This document shows positions 27,207-36,115 of a DNA stretch of 64,000 bases, piece after piece. Origin of the DNA: Sphingomonas colocasiae (GTDB lineage: Bacteria > Pseudomonadota > Alphaproteobacteria > Sphingomonadales > Sphingomonadaceae); contig NZ_JAINVV010000006.1 of assembly GCF_019880585.1 (NCBI RefSeq), forward strand, positions 248,001 through 312,000. The letters are read 5' to 3'. Below the pieces are notes generated by a model, which ran no database searches, was not told where the DNA came from, and saw only the letters and a list, made by a program, of their open reading frames with translations. Each line of letters starts with the position of its first letter. The first letter of the stretch is position 1. Position numbers and translations under genes: made by a program.

Positions 27207-28124
27207 ATGGCCAGCGATGCCGCACGCTATCAGTGCTTCACCATCAGCATCACGCCCTTCGCGGCCGATGGCGCGATCGACGAGCAGGCCCTGCGCCGTC
27301 ACCTGCGCAAGCTCGGCGATGCGGGCATCGGCGTGTATGTGGGCGGCGGCGGCAGCGGTGAGGGCTATACCCTGTCCCAGGCTGAAACCGGCCGGCTGCT
27401 CGCGATCGCGGTCGACGAGCTCAAGGGCCGCGTGCCGATCCGCGCCATGGGCGTCGAGCCTCGCACCGCACGCGAAATGATCGCGTTTCTGGAACAGGCC
27501 AAGGCCGCCGGCGTGGACGCGGCGCAAGTCTATTCGCTCGATGTCGGCCATGGCCACGCCCCCACCCCGCGCGAACTGGACGCCTATTTCGGCGAAGTGC
27601 TGTCGAGCACGGATATTCCGTCGGTCCTCTCCACCCATCAATCGGTGGGCTATGTCATTCCAGCCCAGGTCATCATCGAACTGTTCGATCGCCATCCACA
27701 GCTGATCGGGCTCAACGTCAGCCACCAGGATCCCAATTATCTGCGGACCCTGGCCGATGCGCTGGGCGACCGGATCGACATCTGCGTCGGCGGGCCGCAC
27801 CAGGCGCCGATGGCGCTGGCATTCGGCGCGCACGGGTTCCTGTCATCCGAAGGCAACATCGCGCCGCGGCTGTGCATGGGCGTGATCGAGGCCGCCAGGG
27901 CCGGCGACAATGCCGCCTTTCTCGAACGCTGGGGCAAGCTGATGCGGCTGTTCATGGCGCTTTACGGCAATGGCGGCATTCGCGTGACCAAGGCGCTGCT
28001 CGAACATTTCGGGCTGGCCGGCGGTTATCCCCGCGCCCCGCGCCTGCCCGCCGAGCCCGACGCGCTCGCCAAGGCGCTGGCGGTCGTCGAGGAAATAGGA
28101 CTGTCCGGGACCGAAGGCTGGTGA
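27207..28124 (+). CDS. dihydrodipicolinate synthase/N-acetylneuraminate lyase family protein lacking the Schiff-base lysine
   Basis: 305 residues from an ATG preceded by AAGGAGAG. The TIM-barrel pattern of the DapA family is clear: CFTISITPFAADGAIDEQALRRHL, YVGGGGSGEGYTLSQAE, FGAHGFLSSEGNIAP. The strand that normally carries the catalytic lysine (GxKD) reads LIGLNVSHQD, with asparagine in place of lysine. The usual YN.P tyrosine motif is also absent (STHQSVGYVIP). A classical class I aldolase mechanism is therefore unlikely. It may be a hydratase or lyase with another mechanism. Probably regulated by the divergent GntR. Confidence 0.85.
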   Translation: MASDAARYQCFTISITPFAADGAIDEQALRRHLRKLGDAGIGVYVGGGGSGEGYTLSQAETGRLLAIAVDELKGRVPIRAMGVEPRTAREMIAFLEQAKAAGVDAAQVYSLDVGHGHAPTPRELDAYFGEVLSSTDIPSVLSTHQSVGYVIPAQVIIELFDRHPQLIGLNVSHQDPNYLRTLADALGDRIDICVGGPHQAPMALAFGAHGFLSSEGNIAPRLCMGVIEAARAGDNAAFLERWGKLMRLFMALYGNGGIRVTKALLEHFGLAGGYPRAPRLPAEPDALAKALAVVEEIGLSGTEGW

Positions 28125-28129
28125 ACGAA

Positions 28130-28158
28130 AAACGGCGGGAGAAGCCCTCCCGCCGTTT
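28130..28158. terminator. rho-independent-like terminator
   Basis: Twelve-base perfect stem (AAACGGCGGGAG / CTCCCGCCGTTT) with a 5-base loop, 5 bp after the DapA-like stop. It has T/A runs on both sides, so it can serve that gene and also the convergent Coq4-like gene. Confidence 0.8.
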
Positions 28159-28221
28159 CCGTGACGAACCATTCGCAAACCAAGCAACGTGACCCCGGCA
28201 AAGACCGGATGACGACAGTCC

Positions 28222-29091
28222 CTACTCCGCAGCCACTGCCTGCGGCTCGTCGGGCATCGGATCGAAGCTCGGCGCACGCTCGTCCCAGAAATCCGACTCG
28301 CGTGACGTGTCGATCGTCCGCGCGCCGCGCACGCCGAACTTGCGGCGCGCCTCCTCGAGCGGAAGATCGAGCCATTCCTCATAGCGGGGGATGAAAAGCG
28401 CATCGGACTCCTCGCCGACCTTCATCGCATAATGCGCCAGATCCCACATCCGCGTGAACAGCTCGGGATAATGGAGCGGTCCGCGCATGAACATCGGGAT
28501 GGTCAGCAAGGTATTCTGCACGTTGAGCAGCCCGGCGAGCTCCGCGTTGAAATGGCGGAACAGGTTTCCGTATTTCAGGAAGGCGGGCATGATCTCACCG
28601 ATCCCGTCGAACCCGCCGCCGCTCAATATATGCATGATGTCGTGGATCTGGACGCCGCGCAGGAAGAAATATTCGAAGCTTGAGCGCGGCTGGAAGGTCG
28701 GGATGATGTCGACCTGCATCCCCGCGCCGACAAGCTGCTTGTACCAGATGCCGCCGACCGATCCCTCCGGACAGGATTTCATGTCCTCGCGCGTCAGCTT
28801 GGCGAGCCAGCGCTCGTCCAGCCAGCGGTCGAATTCGGGCCAGCCGCTGCGCGCCTCGTCGAACAGAACCTCGATCCGCTCGTGATCCTGCACCTCGCGG
28901 ACCGCATCGATCAGCGCCGGGATGCCATAGGTGGTCGGATAGTCGCGCCCGTTGCGCTTGAGGCACTGGGTCGTCACCCATTCGCGGATGCGATAGTCGT
29001 TCATGTACTTGGACGAGCTGATGAGCACGCTGCTCGTCGTCTCGACCTTTTGCCGTCCGCGCTGCAGATATGGCAGATCGTCCTCGTTCAT
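28222..29091 (-). CDS. Coq4-family protein
   Basis: 289 residues from the ATG at 29091 (MNEDDLPYLQRGRQ). The diagnostic metal site of the COQ4 family is intact: HDIMH followed after eleven residues by E (HDxxHx11E, in VQIHDIMHILSGGGFDGIGE). COQ4 is known from ubiquinone biosynthesis, where it acts on the quinone-ring C1 position. Here it is the last gene of a minus-strand run with amidohydrolase, RibB and thiolase, not in a ubiquinone operon. A catabolic oxidative decarboxylation or hydroxylation is a reasonable guess. No signal peptide is seen. Confidence 0.82.
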   Translation of the reverse strand: MNEDDLPYLQRGRQKVETTSSVLISSSKYMNDYRIREWVTTQCLKRNGRDYPTTYGIPALIDAVREVQDHERIEVLFDEARSGWPEFDRWLDERWLAKLTREDMKSCPEGSVGGIWYKQLVGAGMQVDIIPTFQPRSSFEYFFLRGVQIHDIMHILSGGGFDGIGEIMPAFLKYGNLFRHFNAELAGLLNVQNTLLTIPMFMRGPLHYPELFTRMWDLAHYAMKVGEESDALFIPRYEEWLDLPLEEARRKFGVRGARTIDTSRESDFWDERAPSFDPMPDEPQAVAAE

Positions 29092-29125
29092 CGCTTTTCC
29101 CTCTCCGTTACCTCTCGCGGGCGGT

Positions 29126-30862
29126 TCAGGCCGCCGCCGATGCGACCTTGCGGATGACCGGGCCGATGAACTCGCCCGGCAGCGCGCCGGTGAAGTCGCC
29201 ATTCTCGAACGTCGGCACGCCGTTGACGAGCGTCAGGCGCATCGGCGCGGGATCGCGCGTGAAGCGCCAGGTGAAGCCGCCCTTGCCGTCGGGCACGTCG
29301 AAGACGCGCTTGAGCGGGCGGGCTTCGATCTCGTCGAGCTTGAACACCGCGATGTCGGCGCGATAGCCGGTCTTGAGCACGCCGCGATCGCCGAAGTTGA
29401 AATGCTCGGCCTGCTTGCCGGTCTGGACGTGGATCGCCTCCTCAAGCGTCAGGTCGTTGTTCTTCATATAGGTGGTGAGCAGCAGCATGTTCTCGCCGCC
29501 GCCGCACAGCATCTGGCCGTGGGCGCCCGCGTCGGAGATGTTGGCGACGGTCTGGCTGTCCTTCAGCATCTCGACGGTCTGTTCATAGGCCATCGGATGC
29601 GGCACGCGATTGACGATCGAGTTCACCCCATTGGCGAGCACCCAGTCCGCCAGCGCGTCCGACGGATGGACGCCGCGCTGTTCGGCCAGATCCTTGAGGC
29701 TGAGCCCGAGCGGGCCGGCGCCGGTGTCGGAATCCATCAGCAGCATCATGTGCGGATTGGCGACCAGCGATTGCTTGAACGCCTTGTTGTCCCAGCTGTC
29801 GCGTGCACGGGCGCGGAAATCGGGATCCTCGAGCAATGCGACCTTCTCTTCGGCCGTCTTGGCCTGGACGACCTCGTGCCAGACATATTCATTGGCCTGG
29901 GCGAAGGACGAGCTGCTGAAGAAATTGAGCGCCGTCGTCGGCGGGACATGCGCGAAGCTCGGCCAGAAGTCGAAACCCTCCTTCTTCTGCCGTGCGGTGA
30001 TCTCCCACATCTTCTCGCGGATCGAATCCTGGAAGCGCAGCAACCCGCCCGCGCCCGCCATCTGGACGCGCACGCCGCGATCGCGGCAGAGATTGCCCAG
30101 CCGTTCCATCTGTTCGGGCGCCTTCAGCTTGAAGAAGGTGTCGAGGATCACCTGAAGCTGGCTGCCCGGGCGGCTGGCGAGAACGCCGATCAGCGCCGAC
30201 CATTCGGCATCGTCGGCGACCAGGCTGGGCACCGGACGATCCTTGCTGTCATGATCCATCAGGTTGGACGACATGCCGAGCGCGCCGGCATCGATCGCAT
30301 CCTCCAGCAGCGCGCACATCTGCCGGATTTCGTCCTGCGTGGCGACGCGGGTCCAGGCATCCATGCCCATCACCGCCAGACGCATCGCGATATGCCCGGC
30401 ATAGCCCGCGATGTTGGTCGAGACGCGGCACTTCTCGCTCATCGACGCCCAATATTCGGACCAGCTGCTCCAGTCCCAGGGCAGCGTGTCGAGGAACGGC
30501 TTTTCGGGGACTTCCTCGAAGAAGGAGAAGATCTTGACCATCTCCATGCGGACTTCGGGGTCGGAATGAACCGGCGCCGCAGTGAAGCCGCAATTGCCGA
30601 TCACGATCGTTGTCACGCCATAACCGGGCAGCGGATCGAGGCTCGGCTGCCACCACATCACCGCGTCCATATGGGTATGCGGCTCGATGAAGCCGGGAGA
30701 GACAATGCAGCCCTCGGCATCGACGACGCGTTCTCCGCCTGTAGGCGCGAGCCCGGCACCGATCTCGGCGATCACGCCGTCGGCGACGCGAATGTCCGCA
30801 GTAAAGGACGGCGCGCCGGTGCCATCGACCACCGTTCCGTTGCGAATGAGAATATCGGCCAT
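29126..30862 (-). CDS. N-acyl-D-amino-acid deacylase family amidohydrolase
   Basis: 578 residues from the ATG at 30862, preceded by AGGAG. N-terminal IRNGTVVDGTG and EPHTHMDAVMWWQ supply the first metal histidines. GNCGFTAAP is the hallmark of the D-aminoacylase group. Further motifs: SDAGAHGQMLCGGGE and GYRADIAVFKLDE at the end. It is a zinc hydrolase that cleaves an amide or cyclic imide/lactam. In a catabolic cluster, enzymes of this type often have altered substrates. It lies between RibB and the Coq4-like gene, with an AAGATTGCAA element 48 bp upstream of its start. Confidence 0.88.
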   Translation of the reverse strand: MADILIRNGTVVDGTGAPSFTADIRVADGVIAEIGAGLAPTGGERVVDAEGCIVSPGFIEPHTHMDAVMWWQPSLDPLPGYGVTTIVIGNCGFTAAPVHSDPEVRMEMVKIFSFFEEVPEKPFLDTLPWDWSSWSEYWASMSEKCRVSTNIAGYAGHIAMRLAVMGMDAWTRVATQDEIRQMCALLEDAIDAGALGMSSNLMDHDSKDRPVPSLVADDAEWSALIGVLASRPGSQLQVILDTFFKLKAPEQMERLGNLCRDRGVRVQMAGAGGLLRFQDSIREKMWEITARQKKEGFDFWPSFAHVPPTTALNFFSSSSFAQANEYVWHEVVQAKTAEEKVALLEDPDFRARARDSWDNKAFKQSLVANPHMMLLMDSDTGAGPLGLSLKDLAEQRGVHPSDALADWVLANGVNSIVNRVPHPMAYEQTVEMLKDSQTVANISDAGAHGQMLCGGGENMLLLTTYMKNNDLTLEEAIHVQTGKQAEHFNFGDRGVLKTGYRADIAVFKLDEIEARPLKRVFDVPDGKGGFTWRFTRDPAPMRLTLVNGVPTFENGDFTGALPGEFIGPVIRKVASAAA

Positions 30863-30921
30863 GGGCGCTCTCCTGTTCTTGATTCCCGTTAAACGAACAT
30901 ATTGTATATAAGATTGCAAGA

Positions 30922-32064
30922 TTAGTCGGCGTCGAGCAGTGGCCTTTGTCCGACGATCTCGATGCCGTAGCCGTCCAGGCCGACATAATTGGTGTCGCTG
31001 TTGCTCAGCAGGGTGATCCGGTGGATGCCGAGATCGGTGAGGATCTGGGCGCCGATGCCATATTCGCGCAGCGCGACACGGCGACCGTCGCTCTCCTCGC
31101 GGCCGTCCTGCCGCGCGCGGATGATGCAGGCGACCAGGTCGGGCGCGGGCGAGCTGAGCACCACAAGAACGCCCGACCCCACCTCGGCGATCTCCATCAT
31201 CGCGCGATCGAGCATGCCCGAGCGGCCATTCTCCTCGGCGAACAGGTCGGCGAGCGGCGAATGGACGTGCATGCGCACCAGCACCGGCTGGGTAGGGTCG
31301 ACCGCCCCCTTCACCAGCGCGACGACTTCGCCGCCGGTGACGGTGTTGCGATAGCTGATGATCTTCCAGTCTGCGCCCCAGCGGCTTTCGAACTGCATCT
31401 CCGCACGGCGCTGCACCAGATGGTCGTGGCGGCGGCGATAGGCGATCAGATCGCGGATCGTGCCGATCTTCAGCCCGTGACGCTGCGCGAACGGGATGAG
31501 ATCGTCGAGACGCGCCATCGTGCCGTCGTCGTTCAATATTTCGCAGATCACGCCGGAAGGATTGAGCCCGGCCAGGCGGGAGACGTCGACCGCGGCTTCG
31601 GTATGGCCGGCGCGGACCAGCACGCCGCCTTCTCGCGCAACCAGCGGAAAGACATGGCCCGGCGTCACGATCTCCGAAGCACTATTGGCCGCATCGATCG
31701 CGACGGCGATCGTGCGTGCGCGATCGGCGGCGGAAATGCCGGTGGTCACGCCCTCGCGCGCCTCGATCGAAACGGTGAAGGCGGTCTCGAACTGGGTGCC
31801 GTTGTTGCGGCTCATCAGATCGAGGCCGAGCTGATCGACGCGCTGCTTCGAAAGCGCCAAGCAGACGAGCCCGCGGCCGTGCTTCGCCATGAAATTGATC
31901 GCCGACGGCGTCGCCATCTGGGCGGGAATGATCAGATCGCCCTCATTCTCGCGATCCTCGTCGTCGACCAGGATGAACATCCGGCCATTGCGCGCCTCGT
32001 CGATGATCTGCTCGGGCGAGGCGATGAAGGGATGCGGCAGCGGAATGGGCGCGCGCGATGCCAT
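30922..32064 (-). CDS. ribB: 3,4-dihydroxy-2-butanone-4-phosphate synthase with degenerate GTP cyclohydrolase II-like domain
   Basis: 380 residues. The N-terminal half is a full RibB domain: [59 protein letters not shown]. The C-terminal half has the GTP cyclohydrolase II fold, but the zinc cysteines are missing: the expected SECLTGD...RCDCG region reads [17 protein letters not shown]. This form makes riboflavin precursor through RibB only. It sits among flavin-using genes (LLM monooxygenase, FMN reductase, acyl-CoA dehydrogenases), so it probably boosts flavin supply. Its ATG overlaps the thiolase stop by one base. Confidence 0.9.
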   Translation of the reverse strand: MASRAPIPLPHPFIASPEQIIDEARNGRMFILVDDEDRENEGDLIIPAQMATPSAINFMAKHGRGLVCLALSKQRVDQLGLDLMSRNNGTQFETAFTVSIEAREGVTTGISAADRARTIAVAIDAANSASEIVTPGHVFPLVAREGGVLVRAGHTEAAVDVSRLAGLNPSGVICEILNDDGTMARLDDLIPFAQRHGLKIGTIRDLIAYRRRHDHLVQRRAEMQFESRWGADWKIISYRNTVTGGEVVALVKGAVDPTQPVLVRMHVHSPLADLFAEENGRSGMLDRAMMEIAEVGSGVLVVLSSPAPDLVACIIRARQDGREESDGRRVALREYGIGAQILTDLGIHRITLLSNSDTNYVGLDGYGIEIVGQRPLLDAD

Positions 32065-33266
32065 CACAGCACCTCGAACAGCCCGGCCGCGCCCATGCCG
32101 CCGCCGACGCACATGGTGATCACGACATGACGGACACCGCGGCGCTTGCCCTCGATCAGCGCGTGGCCGACCATGCGCGCGCCTGACATGCCGAAGGGAT
32201 GCCCGATGGCGATCGCCCCGCCGTTCACGTTCAGCCGCTCATCCGGAATGCCGAGACGATCGCGACAGGGAATGACCTGTGCGGCAAAGGCCTCATTCAA
32301 TTCCCACAGGCCGATATCGTCGACGCTCAAGCCATGCTGCGCGAGCAGTTTCGGCACCGCGTAAATCGGGCCGATACCCATCTCCTCCGGCGGGCAGCCG
32401 GCGATCGCCATGCCGCGATAGGCGCCGAGCGGCTCAAGCCCCTCTCGCGCGGCGACGCTGGCCTCGACCAGCAGGCAGGCGGCGGCGCCGTCCGAAAGCT
32501 GGCTGGCGTTGCCGGCGGTGACGAAACGCCCCGGCCCGGTGAGAGCACCCCCGCCCCAGACCGGTTTCAGCGAAGAAAGCCCTTCGATCGTCGTCTCGGC
32601 GCGCGGCCCTTCGTCGCGGTCGAGCGTCACGACGCGCTCGCTGACGGTTCCGGTTGCCTTGTCGGTCACCAGCATCGTCGTCGTCAGCGGTGCCAGTTCC
32701 GCATCGTAGCGGCCGGCGGCATAGGCGGCGGCGGTGCGCCGCTGGCTCTGCAGCGAATAGGCGTCCTGCGCGTCGCGGCTGACGCCATAGCGGTCGGCGA
32801 CGAGCTCGGCGGTTTCGAGCATCGCGATATACATATGCGGGCTGTGCGCCGTCACCGCGGCGGACTGCGCCCGATAGCCGTTCTTGTGCGAATTCTGCGT
32901 CAGGCTGATGGATTCGACGCCGCCGCCGATCGCGACGTCCAGCCCGTCATGGACGATCTGCTTGGCGGCGGTCGCGATCGCCATCAGTCCCGAGGCGCAT
33001 TGACGATCGACGGACATGCCCGCCGCACTCGCCGGCAGCCCGGCCGCGGCGGCGGTCAGCCGACCGATATTATAGCCTTGGGTGCCCTGCTGCGCGGCGC
33101 AGCCGATCACGACATCCTCGACACGCGCCGGATCGATGCCCGCGCGCCGCACCGCTTCGGCAGCGACATGGCCGGAGAGAAGGGGCGCCTCCGCATCATT
33201 ATAGGCACCGCGATAGGCCTTGCCGATCGAGGTACGGGCAGTGGAGACGATCAGGGCTTCGCGCAT
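32064..33266 (-). CDS. acetyl-CoA acetyltransferase / 3-ketoacyl-CoA thiolase
   Basis: 400 residues. Complete catalytic set: nucleophile cysteine in [14 protein letters not shown] near residue 89, [17 protein letters not shown] with the histidine, and the second cysteine in [13 protein letters not shown] at the C terminus. It releases acetyl-CoA or propionyl-CoA from a 3-oxoacyl-CoA. It is transcribed after the FMN reductase and overlaps RibB. In steroid degradation the equivalent step is done by FadA5/FadA6-type thiolases, but I cannot place this one more precisely. Confidence 0.93.
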   Translation of the reverse strand: MREALIVSTARTSIGKAYRGAYNDAEAPLLSGHVAAEAVRRAGIDPARVEDVVIGCAAQQGTQGYNIGRLTAAAAGLPASAAGMSVDRQCASGLMAIATAAKQIVHDGLDVAIGGGVESISLTQNSHKNGYRAQSAAVTAHSPHMYIAMLETAELVADRYGVSRDAQDAYSLQSQRRTAAAYAAGRYDAELAPLTTTMLVTDKATGTVSERVVTLDRDEGPRAETTIEGLSSLKPVWGGGALTGPGRFVTAGNASQLSDGAAACLLVEASVAAREGLEPLGAYRGMAIAGCPPEEMGIGPIYAVPKLLAQHGLSVDDIGLWELNEAFAAQVIPCRDRLGIPDERLNVNGGAIAIGHPFGMSGARMVGHALIEGKRRGVRHVVITMCVGGGMGAAGLFEVL

Positions 33267-33369
33267 TGGGGTCCTCTCGGCGGCGGACGGGCCGCGATCC
33301 CGCCCGTCTATCGGCCGCCCCCCGCCCCCTCTATTGCCATTGAGCGATCAGCCCCTTCGCCACCCGGCA

Positions 33370-33951
33370 TCAGGCCGCCAGGCCGGACCGGCGCCAGCGC
33401 GCGAAGTCGGTCACCTGCCGCCCGACGATCGCAAGCTGTTCGGCGACCTTGGGATCCAGACAGTCGCCATTCGCATCGAACAGCGGCGCCGACGCGCTGA
33501 CCGCGGCGCCGAAGGGCGTCGGCCAGGCCCGCAGCGCATGGGCGATCGACCGCATCGCGACCAGGGTCGTCCCGCATGCCTGCCAGCCATAGGCCGTCAC
33601 GATCGCGCCGAACGCCCGCCCGTCCAGATAGGGTCGCTCGTCGCGCGACAGATCCTCCAGCAGGTCGAGGATATTCTTGATCGGACCGGACAGGCTGCCG
33701 TGATAGCCGGGCGAGCCGACGATGATCCCGTCGCACCGCCGCACCGCCTCGACAAAGCGAAGCTCGGCATCGGTACGCTCGGTCCGGTCGGGCACATAGA
33801 GCGGCAGGGCGGCGATGAACGGCCCGTCGAACAGCTCCACTTCCGCGCCCTGCGCCTCGGCCGCCGCCAGCGCGTGGCGCACCACGCGCTCGCTGCTCGA
33901 TCCGGCGCGCGCCGTGCCGCCGATGACCAATATCCTGATCGCGCTGCTCAT
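33370..33951 (-). CDS. NAD(P)H-dependent FMN reductase
   Basis: 193 residues from the ATG at 33951. Flavodoxin-like fold: ILVIGGTARAGSSSERVV (phosphate loop), YHGSLSGPIKNILDLLEDL, AYGWQACGTTL. It supplies reduced FMN. Its gene diverges from an LLM-class flavin-dependent oxidoreductase 207 bp away, the classical partner in a two-component monooxygenase. The gap should hold both promoters; I see no strong operator in it. Confidence 0.9.
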   Translation of the reverse strand: MSSAIRILVIGGTARAGSSSERVVRHALAAAEAQGAEVELFDGPFIAALPLYVPDRTERTDAELRFVEAVRRCDGIIVGSPGYHGSLSGPIKNILDLLEDLSRDERPYLDGRAFGAIVTAYGWQACGTTLVAMRSIAHALRAWPTPFGAAVSASAPLFDANGDCLDPKVAEQLAIVGRQVTDFARWRRSGLAA

Positions 33952-34158
33952 GTCTGACTCCAAGGCTCCGTTGTTGCCGGGCCTAGGAGCGCACGCGCCG
34001 GAGGGTCGAGTGCCCAAGCCCGATGGCAGCGATCTCAATCCGGCAATCGCCGCGTCCAGCGATGCTCAGACGCTAACGGTCGCGCCGCCAAACGGCATTT
34101 GAAAGCGGGGGGCGTGGCGTGGAGGGTCGGGGGGAGAACAGAATTCGAGAGAGTGACG

Positions 34159-35289
34159 ATGCGATTTTCCCTTATTTTCGAAGCGCAGACCGAAGATGCC
34201 TCGCCTCGCGGCGAGCGTCAGGTGTTCGACGAACTGGTCGAACAGGCGCTGCTGGCCGAGCAGCTGGGCTTCGACGTGGTCTGGAGCGTGGAGCACACGT
34301 CGCTCACCCATTATGCGCATATGAGCGCGCCCGAGACATTCCTCGCCTATATCGCGGGCAAGACGTCGCGGATCGGCATCGGCCATGGCGTCGTCTGCCT
34401 GATGCCGGCGATGAACCACCCCATCAAGGTGGCCGAGCGCATCGCGACGCTCGACCTGCTGTCCAAGGGCCGGGTCCATTTCGGTATCGGCAAGGGCGGC
34501 AGCCAGCAGGAGGCGGGCGCCTATGGCTACGACCTGAAGGAACTTCAGCCGCTGATCGACGAGGCGATGTACCTGATCCCCAGGATGTTCGTTCAGGACG
34601 AAGTGGAGCATAACGGGCCGCATCTGAGCGTGCCGCCCCGCCCCATCCATCCCAAGCCCTATCAGGATCCGCATCCGCCGATGTACCTGGCCTGCACCAA
34701 TCCGGACACGCTGGTGCGCGCCGGCCAGCGCGGTCTGGGCGCGCTCGTCCTGGGCTTTGGCGGCCCCGATGAGGTGGCCAAGAAGAACCAGCTCTATCGC
34801 GACGCCTGGGCCGGGCGCGATCCGGCCGATCAGGTCGGCTATCGCCCGATCCAGCATCTCGCCGCACTCTGCCCCACCATCGTGCTCGACGATGCGGCGC
34901 AGGCCCGCAAGATCGGCATTCGCGGACAGCGCTATTTTTACGAGTCGCTCAATTACTGGTATGGCGGCGGCCCCAAGCCCGAGCCCGAGAAATGGGGCGA
35001 GGAGCTGCTGGTCGAGGGCACCGACACCATCATCACGACCAAGCTGGCGTCCGAAACCCTGACCATGGACCTGCGCCCTGACGAGGATGGCCGCCGGCCG
35101 AGCGAGGGCATATTGAGCGCCAAGAACGCCTATGGCGGCGTCGCGGACTGCATCAATTATGTCGAACAGCTCGCTGCGGCGGGCGCGGACGAAATCCTGT
35201 TCATGACCAATATGGGCACCGTACCGCAATGGGCGCAGCTTGAGACGCTGCGCAAGATCGGCACGCATGTGATCCCGCACTTCCGGTGA
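34159..35289 (+). CDS. LLM-class flavin-dependent oxidoreductase (luciferase-like monooxygenase)
   Basis: 376 residues from ATG 34159. TIM-barrel LLM features: MRFSLIFEAQ, VFDELVEQALLAEQLGFDVVWSVEHTS, RIGIGHGVVCLMPAMNHPIKVAERIATLDLLSKGRVHFGIGKGG. These proteins use reduced FMN and O2 for Baeyer-Villiger-type or other monooxygenations of ketones and cyclic compounds. The divergent FMN reductase and nearby RibB support that role. It overlaps a following SDR by one base. Confidence 0.9.
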   Translation: MRFSLIFEAQTEDASPRGERQVFDELVEQALLAEQLGFDVVWSVEHTSLTHYAHMSAPETFLAYIAGKTSRIGIGHGVVCLMPAMNHPIKVAERIATLDLLSKGRVHFGIGKGGSQQEAGAYGYDLKELQPLIDEAMYLIPRMFVQDEVEHNGPHLSVPPRPIHPKPYQDPHPPMYLACTNPDTLVRAGQRGLGALVLGFGGPDEVAKKNQLYRDAWAGRDPADQVGYRPIQHLAALCPTIVLDDAAQARKIGIRGQRYFYESLNYWYGGGPKPEPEKWGEELLVEGTDTIITTKLASETLTMDLRPDEDGRRPSEGILSAKNAYGGVADCINYVEQLAAAGADEILFMTNMGTVPQWAQLETLRKIGTHVIPHFR

Positions 35290-36038
35290 TGGCGGCGGGG
35301 CGGACGGCGGTCGTCACCGGCGCCGCATCGGGCATCGGCGCCGCGCTGGCGCTTCATGCCGCGGCGAAGGGCATGGCGGTCGCCGCCTGCGATCGCGATG
35401 CGGCCGGGCTCGAGCGACTGGCGGCATCGCTCGACCGGGCGGGTGCGCGGCATATCGTCCGATGCCTGGACGTGACCGATGCCGATGCGATGTCCGCATT
35501 CGCGGACGACGTCGCGGGCCTGCCGCCGATCGCCCTGCTCTTCGCCAATGCCGGGATCCTGCGCGCGGGCGATATGCTGACCATGCCGCCCGCCGAATGG
35601 CGCCTGCTGTTCGATGTCAATGTGATCGGCGTGGTCGTCACGCTCCAGGCCTTCGTGCCGCGGATGATCGTGCAGGACGAACCGGCGCAGCTGGTGGTCA
35701 CCGGATCGACCGGATCGATGGTCGCCGCCCCGGGGCTCGCCGCCTATTGTGCGACCAAGCACGCACTATGGCCGATGGTGGAGGCGCTGCAGGGCGAACT
35801 GGCGGACACCTCGGTCGGCGCGTCGCTACTGATGCCCGGCGCGGTCGCGACGCGCATCTTCGACACGGCCGATCCGGACCGCGCCGCGCCGGCGGAATCG
35901 ATCAGCCCCGAGGATGCGGCGGCGATCGCGTTCGACGGTGCGGTCGCCGGCCGCGCGAAGATCCTGACGCATCCGCGATATGTGGAGCGGGCGAGGCAGC
36001 GTTTCGCCACGGTGCTGGAGGAATTGGCCGGGGATTAG
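35289..36038 (+). CDS. short-chain dehydrogenase/reductase (SDR)
   Basis: 249 residues. TGAASGIGAAL cofactor loop, DRDAAGL acidic residue (NAD preference), FANAGILRAGD and YCATK active site, with serine in VTGSTGS. ATG 35289 overlaps the upstream stop (TGATG); GTG 35286 is an alternative. Co-transcribed with the LLM monooxygenase, it may prepare the ketone that the monooxygenase uses. Substrate unknown. Confidence 0.9.
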   Translation: MAAGRTAVVTGAASGIGAALALHAAAKGMAVAACDRDAAGLERLAASLDRAGARHIVRCLDVTDADAMSAFADDVAGLPPIALLFANAGILRAGDMLTMPPAEWRLLFDVNVIGVVVTLQAFVPRMIVQDEPAQLVVTGSTGSMVAAPGLAAYCATKHALWPMVEALQGELADTSVGASLLMPGAVATRIFDTADPDRAAPAESISPEDAAAIAFDGAVAGRAKILTHPRYVERARQRFATVLEELAGD

Positions 36039-36055
36039 GGTGGCTGGCCGATTCA

Positions 36056-36085
36056 CCGTCATGCCGGCAGAGGTCGGCATGACGG
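36056..36085. terminator. terminator hairpin between convergent genes
   Basis: Eleven-base perfect stem (CCGTCATGCCG / CGGCATGACGG) with an 8-base loop, between the SDR (plus) and the Rieske oxygenase gene (minus). It is of the same GTCATnCCGG type as the hairpin at 24090-24129. Confidence 0.7.
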
Positions 36086-36115
36086 GCGGATTTCAGGTTC
36101 GAGGAGCCCCGCCCC

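Noticed and set aside
29003-30892. 629-residue frame on the plus strand
   Set aside because: Antisense to the D-aminoacylase-type gene; no family features.
24090-36085. Mobile repeat family (GTCATnCCGG hairpins at 24090 and 36056)
   Set aside because: Only two copies with differing stems and loops, both placed as terminators between convergent genes; no target duplication or ORF.
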